From Armatimonadota bacterium (GTDB lineage: Bacteria; Armatimonadota; Fimbriimonadia; Fimbriimonadales; Fimbriimonadaceae): a DNA stretch of 8,991 nucleotides. A program made the translations under genes and the position numbers. Shown here piece by piece: positions 4,843 to 8,991 of the stretch; positions within the stretch are counted from its first letter, which is position 1, and each line of letters begins with the position of its first letter. The notes under the pieces were generated by a model, which made no database searches, had not been told where the DNA came from, and was given only the letters and a program-made list of their open reading frames with translations. The stretch is taken from NCBI GenBank assembly GCA_023428805.1, contig JAEYWW010000140.1:1-8991 (forward strand). The letters are read 5' to 3'.

Positions 4843-7014
4843 ATGGCATCACCAATTCGCAATGTCTGCGTGATCGGCGCGGGGACGATGGGCAGCGGCA
4901 TTGCGGCCCACCTCGCCAACTTGGGCTTCACGGTCTCACTCCTCGACCGCACGGCGGAAGAGGCAAGGAACGCCTTCGACCGGGCGAAGAAGGCCAAGCC
5001 GCCCCACTTCTACATCCCCCAGACCGCCGACCTCATCCGCATCGGAGGGATCACCGAGGACCTCGATGCGATCCGACAGGCCGATTGGATCTGCGAGGCG
5101 ATTGTCGAGAAGATGGACGCCAAGCGGCAGCTCTTCGAGATGATCGAGCCGCTGATCGGACCCGACGCGATGATCACCACCAACACAAGCGGCCTGGAAA
5201 TCACGCTTCTTTCGCTCTATTGCAGTCAGTCCTTCCGACGCCGGTTCCTGGGGACGCACTTCTTCAATCCTCCCCGCTACCTCAAGCTGCTCGAACTGAT
5301 TCCCACGCCGGAAACCGATCCCGCGGTCGTCGCCGACATGACCCGCTTCCTGGAGGAGCACGTCGCCCGCCGCGTGGTTCTGGCCAAGGACACGCCGGGC
5401 TTCATCGCCAACCGCTACGGCATGTGGTCCATGTACAAGGCCACGCATGTCGCCGAAAAGCTGGGATTAACCGTCGAGCAGGTGGACGAGATCACCGGAC
5501 CGTTCCTCGGGCGTCCCCGCAGCGGCACTTTCCGCCTCAATGATCTGGTCGGGCTCGACATCATGGACGACATCGCCCGCAACCTGATCGAGCGATGTCC
5601 AGACGACAAGCATCTGGAAGCCCTGAAGCCTCCTGCCAGCCTTGCTGGCCTGCTCGAAAAGGGCTGGATCGGCGGCAAGGCCGGTCAAGGCTACTACCGC
5701 AAGGAGGGCAAGGAATTCGTCAGCCTCGATCTCCGCACCCTCGCTTATCGCCAGCGGCACGAGCCCGAACTGCCGACGATTCAGCGCCTGGGCAGGCTTC
5801 CTCTCCATGAACGACTTCCCCAGGCTCTTGAAGTTCGCGACGAAGTCGGCGAATACCTCCGTGAGTACCTTCTCCCGACTCTCCGCTATGCTGATTATCT
5901 GAAGGAAGAAATCAGCCACAACGTGCTCGACTTTGACCGAGTCATGATGTGGGGATTCGGCTGGGAGGCCGGGCCTTTCGCGATGATCGACATGATCGGC
6001 GCGGACAAGCTCGGAATTGACGGCGGCAGGTTCTTCCAAGGGGCGGAGATGAGAGCCTTTGACGGCAGTTCAAGCCCGAGAATTCCAGAGCCGCAATACG
6101 CGACCATCAAAGACTTTTCCGTTGTGGAGGACCGCGAAACCATCCGCCTGCGCGACCTCGGCGACGGCGTCACCGCGCTCTGCCTCAAGTCGAAGATGGG
6201 CGTCATCAGCCCGCGCTCCGTCGACGAGATGGCCGAAGTGCTGGAATCCGGGAGCATCGGGCGCATGGTCTTCACCAGCGAAGACCCGCGCTGCTTCTCC
6301 GCAGGCTTCGACCTCAAGTTCTTTGTGCAGGCCATCGAAGCCAAGGACTTCGAGGCCGTCGATCTGGCCATCGCCAAGTTCCAGAAGCTCGGACTCCTGA
6401 TGGGCTCCATCCCATCGGTTGCGGCAATCTATGGCTACTGCTTTGGCGGGGGATTTGAGATGGCCGCGTCGTGCAGTCTGATCGCGGCGGCCCCCGAAGC
6501 CCAAATCGGCCTGCCCGAATCCAAAGTTGGCCTTGTGCCGGGCGGCGGCGGAACTCCCTTGATGCGAGTTCGAAACCAGAACGACGGCAAAACTCTGGCC
6601 GAAGCGATCAAAACCCTCGCACTTGGACTCACGTCCGCCAACGCGGACCATGCCCGCACGCTCGGCTATCTGAGGGCGGATGACGTGACGATTTACCACC
6701 CCGACCGGCTGATCGTGGAGGCCAAATCGCTCGCCTTGAACGCCCGACCGGTCACCCGTCCCGCCTGGGCGGAGGTGGTTGGACCCGTCGTTGGAATGGT
6801 GGATCGGGCGATGGATGAATTGGTCAAGGCCAAGGAGGCCGCGCCCTATGACCTCCAAATCTGCGACAAGCTGAAGATGATCCTCGCGAAGGGCCTCTCT
6901 TTTGAAGATGCCCTGACACGCGAGCGCACCGCTTTTCTCGAACTCTGCCGCGAAGGCCTCAGCCTGGCGCGAATGAAGCACATGCTGGAGACGGGCAAGC
7001 CGCTCCGCAACTAG
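4843..7014 (+). CDS. fadN: Bifunctional 3-hydroxyacyl-CoA dehydrogenase / enoyl-CoA hydratase, FadN-type
   Basis: This 723-residue protein catalyses two consecutive beta-oxidation steps: hydration of 2-enoyl-CoA and NAD-dependent oxidation of 3-hydroxyacyl-CoA. The dehydrogenase is N-terminal: NAD-binding GAGTMGSGI (12-20), NTSGLEI with Ser116, GTHFFNPP with catalytic His139, its partner Glu151, and TPGFIANR (184-191). A second, more diverged 3HCDH-like segment (GFGWEAGPF) lies near 371-379. The crotonase domain follows from about 440: SAGFDL (486-491) and GYCFGGGFEM (531-540) form the oxyanion-hole region, and Glu539 and Glu559 (in LPESKVGLVPGGGG) match the catalytic pair. This order is opposite to E. 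coli FadB/FadJ and matches Bacillus FadN. The ATG at 4843 has only a weak GGCGGAA ribosome site. The gene ends in TAG, 12 nt before etfB. Substrate chain length cannot be read from sequence. Confidence 0.93.
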   Translation: MASPIRNVCVIGAGTMGSGIAAHLANLGFTVSLLDRTAEEARNAFDRAKKAKPPHFYIPQTADLIRIGGITEDLDAIRQADWICEAIVEKMDAKRQLFEMIEPLIGPDAMITTNTSGLEITLLSLYCSQSFRRRFLGTHFFNPPRYLKLLELIPTPETDPAVVADMTRFLEEHVARRVVLAKDTPGFIANRYGMWSMYKATHVAEKLGLTVEQVDEITGPFLGRPRSGTFRLNDLVGLDIMDDIARNLIERCPDDKHLEALKPPASLAGLLEKGWIGGKAGQGYYRKEGKEFVSLDLRTLAYRQRHEPELPTIQRLGRLPLHERLPQALEVRDEVGEYLREYLLPTLRYADYLKEEISHNVLDFDRVMMWGFGWEAGPFAMIDMIGADKLGIDGGRFFQGAEMRAFDGSSSPRIPEPQYATIKDFSVVEDRETIRLRDLGDGVTALCLKSKMGVISPRSVDEMAEVLESGSIGRMVFTSEDPRCFSAGFDLKFFVQAIEAKDFEAVDLAIAKFQKLGLLMGSIPSVAAIYGYCFGGGFEMAASCSLIAAAPEAQIGLPESKVGLVPGGGGTPLMRVRNQNDGKTLAEAIKTLALGLTSANADHARTLGYLRADDVTIYHPDRLIVEAKSLALNARPVTRPAWAEVVGPVVGMVDRAMDELVKAKEAAPYDLQICDKLKMILAKGLSFEDALTRERTAFLELCREGLSLARMKHMLETGKPLRN

Positions 7015-7026
7015 CCAAAGAAGCCT

Positions 7027-7764
7027 ATGAAGATCCTCGTTCCCATCAAGCGCGTGGTCGATCCCTACGCGCAGGTCAAGCCCCTGCCGGATGGTTCGGG
7101 CCTCGATGTCGCCGGAGTCAAATTCGACGTCAATCCCTTCGACGAAATCGCGATGGAGGAAGCGGTCCGCATCAAGGAGAAGGATTCCTCGGTCCAGATC
7201 GTCGCCGTCTCCCTCGGCGGCTCGGAAGTCGAAGAGCAGCTCCGAAAAGCCCTCGCAATGGGTGCTGATGAAGCGATCCTGATCCAGACCGATGAAGATT
7301 TGGACTCCCAGATCGTCGCCGCCGAACTCAAGGCCGTGGTGGAGGAAATCCAACCCGACATCATCCTGATGGGCAAGCAGTCGACCGACGGTGACAACAA
7401 CCAGGTCGGACAGATGCTCGCCGCCAAACTCGGCTGGCCGCAGGCGACCTTCGCGGCGAAGGTCGAGGTTTTTGCCGACTCCGTCGCAGTGACCCGCGAG
7501 ACAGACTCCGGGGAGGAGACGCTTCGCCTGAATCTTCCCTGCCTCATCACCACCGACCTCCGCTTGAACGAACCGCGCTACATCGCGCTTCCGGGGATCA
7601 TCAAGGCGCGCAGCAAGCCCCTGGCAACCCGTTCCCGTGCGACCTCCACTGCCGCGCGGGTGAGGACCGTCAAGTTTGACCAGCCGCCCGCCCGCGCCGC
7701 AGGGGTCAAGGTCAGCTCCGTCGATGAACTCGTCTCCGCCCTTCGTGACAAGGGGGTTCTTTGA
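7027..7764 (+). CDS. etfB: Electron transfer flavoprotein, beta subunit
   Basis: EtfB pairs with EtfA to carry electrons from acyl-CoA dehydrogenases to ETF-quinone oxidoreductase; the beta subunit binds AMP. The 245-residue product has a family N-terminus (MKILVPIKRVVDP), the VNPFDEIAMEEAVRIKE segment, GKQSTDGDNNQVGQMLAAKLGWP, and near the C-terminus the ETF-beta signature LNEPRYIALPGIIKARSKPL. Length is close to the usual 250. It begins 12 nt after the fadN-like gene, with a modest AAAGAAG ribosome site, and its TGA is 2 nt before the etfA ATG, so the three genes form one operon. The fadN-like neighbour suggests ordinary fatty-acid oxidation rather than a bifurcating ETF, although no acyl-CoA dehydrogenase is in the window. 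Confidence 0.97.
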   Translation: MKILVPIKRVVDPYAQVKPLPDGSGLDVAGVKFDVNPFDEIAMEEAVRIKEKDSSVQIVAVSLGGSEVEEQLRKALAMGADEAILIQTDEDLDSQIVAAELKAVVEEIQPDIILMGKQSTDGDNNQVGQMLAAKLGWPQATFAAKVEVFADSVAVTRETDSGEETLRLNLPCLITTDLRLNEPRYIALPGIIKARSKPLATRSRATSTAARVRTVKFDQPPARAAGVKVSSVDELVSALRDKGVL

Positions 7765-7766
7765 AC

Positions 7767-8654
7767 ATGGCAAAAACACTTCTCGTCTGCTTCGACTCCT
7801 CCGATCTCCAGCAGCTTGCGGGATTCGCTCAAGCCTTTGGCGAATTCGACGCGCTGGTCTTAATGGGCTCTGTTGAGGATGGCTATGGAGCGGGTTCGGT
7901 GATGACCGCCGGACTCGGCGAAGAGCCGACTGCCGACTCGGTTTCCCAGGCGATCTCGGTCGCGGCATCCGGTTATTCGCATGTCGCCGGGCTCTCCTCC
8001 ATGCGTGGAAAAGACCTCTTGGCACGGGTCGCCGGACATCTCGATGCGCCGATGGTGACCGACGTGATTGGATTCACTTCGGATTCAACTTTCCAGCGTC
8101 CCATGGTCGCCGGCTCGGTCATCGCCACGGTCGAAGTCGAAGGTTCGCCGGTCGTTCTGACCGTCCGCCCGACGGGATTTGCAAAGGGCGAATCGAAGGG
8201 TGCGGCCAGTTCGACTGCGGCTCAGCTCAATCTTGAAGGCAAGTCCTCCCGGCTTTCGGCGGCCAGCAGGGGCGGTGGCGGACGCCCGGACCTGACCCAG
8301 GCGAAGGTTGTCGTTTCGGGCGGACGCCCTCTGGGAGATGCCGAGACGTTTGAGCGGCTGGTGGGAGGCCTTGCCGACAAGCTCGGCGGAGCGGCAGGCG
8401 CGACCCGCGCGGCTGTGGACAGCGGCATCGCCGCCAACGAACTCCAAGTCGGACAGACCGGAAAGATCGTCGCGCCGCAGCTCTACATCGCCGCCGGAAT
8501 CTCGGGCTCGACCCAGCACATGGCGGGCATGAAGGACTCCAAAGTGATCGTCGCGATCAACACCGACGCCGACGCCCCCATCTTCGAGATCGCCGACTAC
8601 GGCCTCGTCATGGATCTCCACCAGGCTCTGCCTGAACTGATCAGCAAGGTCTGA
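7767..8654 (+). CDS. etfA: Electron transfer flavoprotein, alpha subunit
   Basis: EtfA carries the redox-active FAD of the ETF heterodimer. From the ATG at 7767 it has 295 residues, slightly shorter than the usual 310-320. The N-terminal half ([16 protein letters not shown], then [21 protein letters not shown]) matches the alpha-subunit fold. The C-terminal FAD domain is strongly conserved: [63 protein letters not shown] and [19 protein letters not shown] at 7761, overlapping the etfB stop, would add two residues, but ATG 7767 lies 10 nt after AAGGGGG and is the better start. It is the last gene of the operon, with a long symmetric terminator beginning 2 nt after its TGA. Confidence 0.97.
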   Translation: MAKTLLVCFDSSDLQQLAGFAQAFGEFDALVLMGSVEDGYGAGSVMTAGLGEEPTADSVSQAISVAASGYSHVAGLSSMRGKDLLARVAGHLDAPMVTDVIGFTSDSTFQRPMVAGSVIATVEVEGSPVVLTVRPTGFAKGESKGAASSTAAQLNLEGKSSRLSAASRGGGGRPDLTQAKVVVSGGRPLGDAETFERLVGGLADKLGGAAGATRAAVDSGIAANELQVGQTGKIVAPQLYIAAGISGSTQHMAGMKDSKVIVAINTDADAPIFEIADYGLVMDLHQALPELISKV

Positions 8655-8655
8655 T

Positions 8656-8699
8656 CAAAACAATAGGGGCTGGCATTGATGCCAACCCCTATTGTTTTG
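8656..8699. terminator. Symmetric bidirectional terminator between etfA and the NHL gene
   Basis: CAAAACAATAGGGG (8656-8669) pairs perfectly with CCCCTATTGTTTTG (8686-8699). After one C/A mismatch, TGGCAT (8671-8676) pairs with ATGCCA (8679-8684), so the stem is about 20 bp with a very small loop. An A-rich 5' arm and T-rich 3' arm give a U-rich end in both directions. It lies between convergent genes, 2 nt after the etfA stop and 16 nt from the stop of the minus-strand gene. Confidence 0.9.
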
Positions 8700-8715
8700 C
8701 TTGGACTCGACGCGT

Positions 8716-8991
8716 CTACTGACCGTTTCGGACGATCCTTTCCACCAAGCGAATGCTTTTTCCGGTTGTGAACACCAGTCCTCTCGCCGGATTGAAAGTG
8801 ACGCTTTTGACGTCACCGACCGGACTTGAGCCGAGTCCATTCGCGCTTGTTGTCTGCCCAGTCACACCTGCGACGGTTTTTACTTCCCCACTGGCCACGG
8901 AGATTCGCCGCAGCACCCTGTTTTCCGAGTCTGCCACATAGAGATATCCTGTCGAGTCATAGCAAATGGAGATGGGACGGTTGAACCGCGC
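8716..8991 (-). CDS. NHL-repeat beta-propeller protein, C-terminal end only
   Basis: The last 91 residues of a protein that enters from beyond the window edge. The frame is open from 8991 to the TAG at 8718-8716. It contains a recognisable NHL-type blade: FNRPISICYDSTGYLYVADS, then NRVLRRISVASGEVKTVAGV. A second, degenerate blade follows (GDVKSVTFNPARGLVFTTGK, SIRLVERI). Such repeats form extracytoplasmic or cytosolic beta-propellers used for binding or as lactonase/peptidase scaffolds; nothing here indicates which. Signal peptide and upstream domains are out of view. It converges on etfA and shares the terminator at 8656-8699, and appears unrelated to the beta-oxidation operon. Confidence 0.8.
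   Translation of the reverse strand, partial: ARFNRPISICYDSTGYLYVADSENRVLRRISVASGEVKTVAGVTGQTTSANGLGSSPVGDVKSVTFNPARGLVFTTGKSIRLVERIVRNGQ

Noticed and set aside
7012..7027. Read-through fusion of the FadN-like protein into EtfB, since both are in the same frame across one TAG
   Set aside because: A shared frame has a one-in-three chance. Both proteins have normal family termini, and EtfB has its own ATG and ribosome site. The TAG here is best read as an ordinary stop.
6070..8025. A 651-codon open frame on the minus strand across fadN, etfB and etfA
   Set aside because: It is antisense to three strongly conserved genes. Its length comes from GC-biased codon use, and its translation has no recognisable domain and an Arg/Gly/Asp/Leu-rich composition typical of shadow frames.

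Overview
This is a GC-rich bacterial chromosomal window, gene-dense and mostly housekeeping. It contains mraZ-rsmH (head of the division and cell wall cluster), the infC-rpmI-rplT translation operon, and a beta-oxidation/electron-transfer trio. An HTH-membrane-TPR protein and an NHL-repeat protein fit a free-living, less-studied phylum. I lean weakly towards Armatimonadota (Fimbriimonadales-like), from general resemblance only; no rRNA or other lineage marker is present. I see no mobile element, CRISPR array, tRNA or rRNA.

Layout. 1-1208, minus strand: mraZ followed by the first 241 codons of rsmH, overlapping by 17 nt. 1209-1663 is a non-coding control region. On the mraZ strand it holds a perfect TATAAT embedded in four GTGGAG-type boxes spaced exactly 11 bp apart, two phased A-tracts upstream, and a second 11-bp-spaced pair of boxes farther out. 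This looks like a MraZ autoregulatory operator. 1664-2221, plus strand: an unrecognised secreted protein. 2312-3544, plus strand: one reading frame for an HTH-transmembrane-TPR protein, split by a single in-frame amber codon at 3005-3007. 3547-4713, minus strand: rplT, rpmI and infC. infC overlaps rpmI by 44 nt and has no ATG/GTG/TTG that could start a full-length IF3; an AUA behind a GAGGUGA Shine-Dalgarno is the best start. 4843-8654, plus strand: a FadN-type 3-hydroxyacyl-CoA dehydrogenase/enoyl-CoA hydratase, etfB and etfA. This operon ends at a long symmetric terminator (8656-8699) that also serves the convergent NHL-repeat gene, which is cut by the window edge.

How the genes work together. 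The FadN-like enzyme does the hydration and NAD-dependent oxidation steps of fatty acyl-CoA degradation, while EtfAB takes electrons from the acyl-CoA dehydrogenase step. The dehydrogenase and thiolase are not in the window. IF3, L35 and L20 form a standard translation operon with an unusually compressed infC-rpmI junction. MraZ and RsmH open the dcw cluster.

I found no clearly new multi-gene system. The most interesting items are the phased MraZ-type operator, the non-canonical infC start, the infC/rpmI overlap, and the amber-interrupted membrane-bound HTH-TPR protein.
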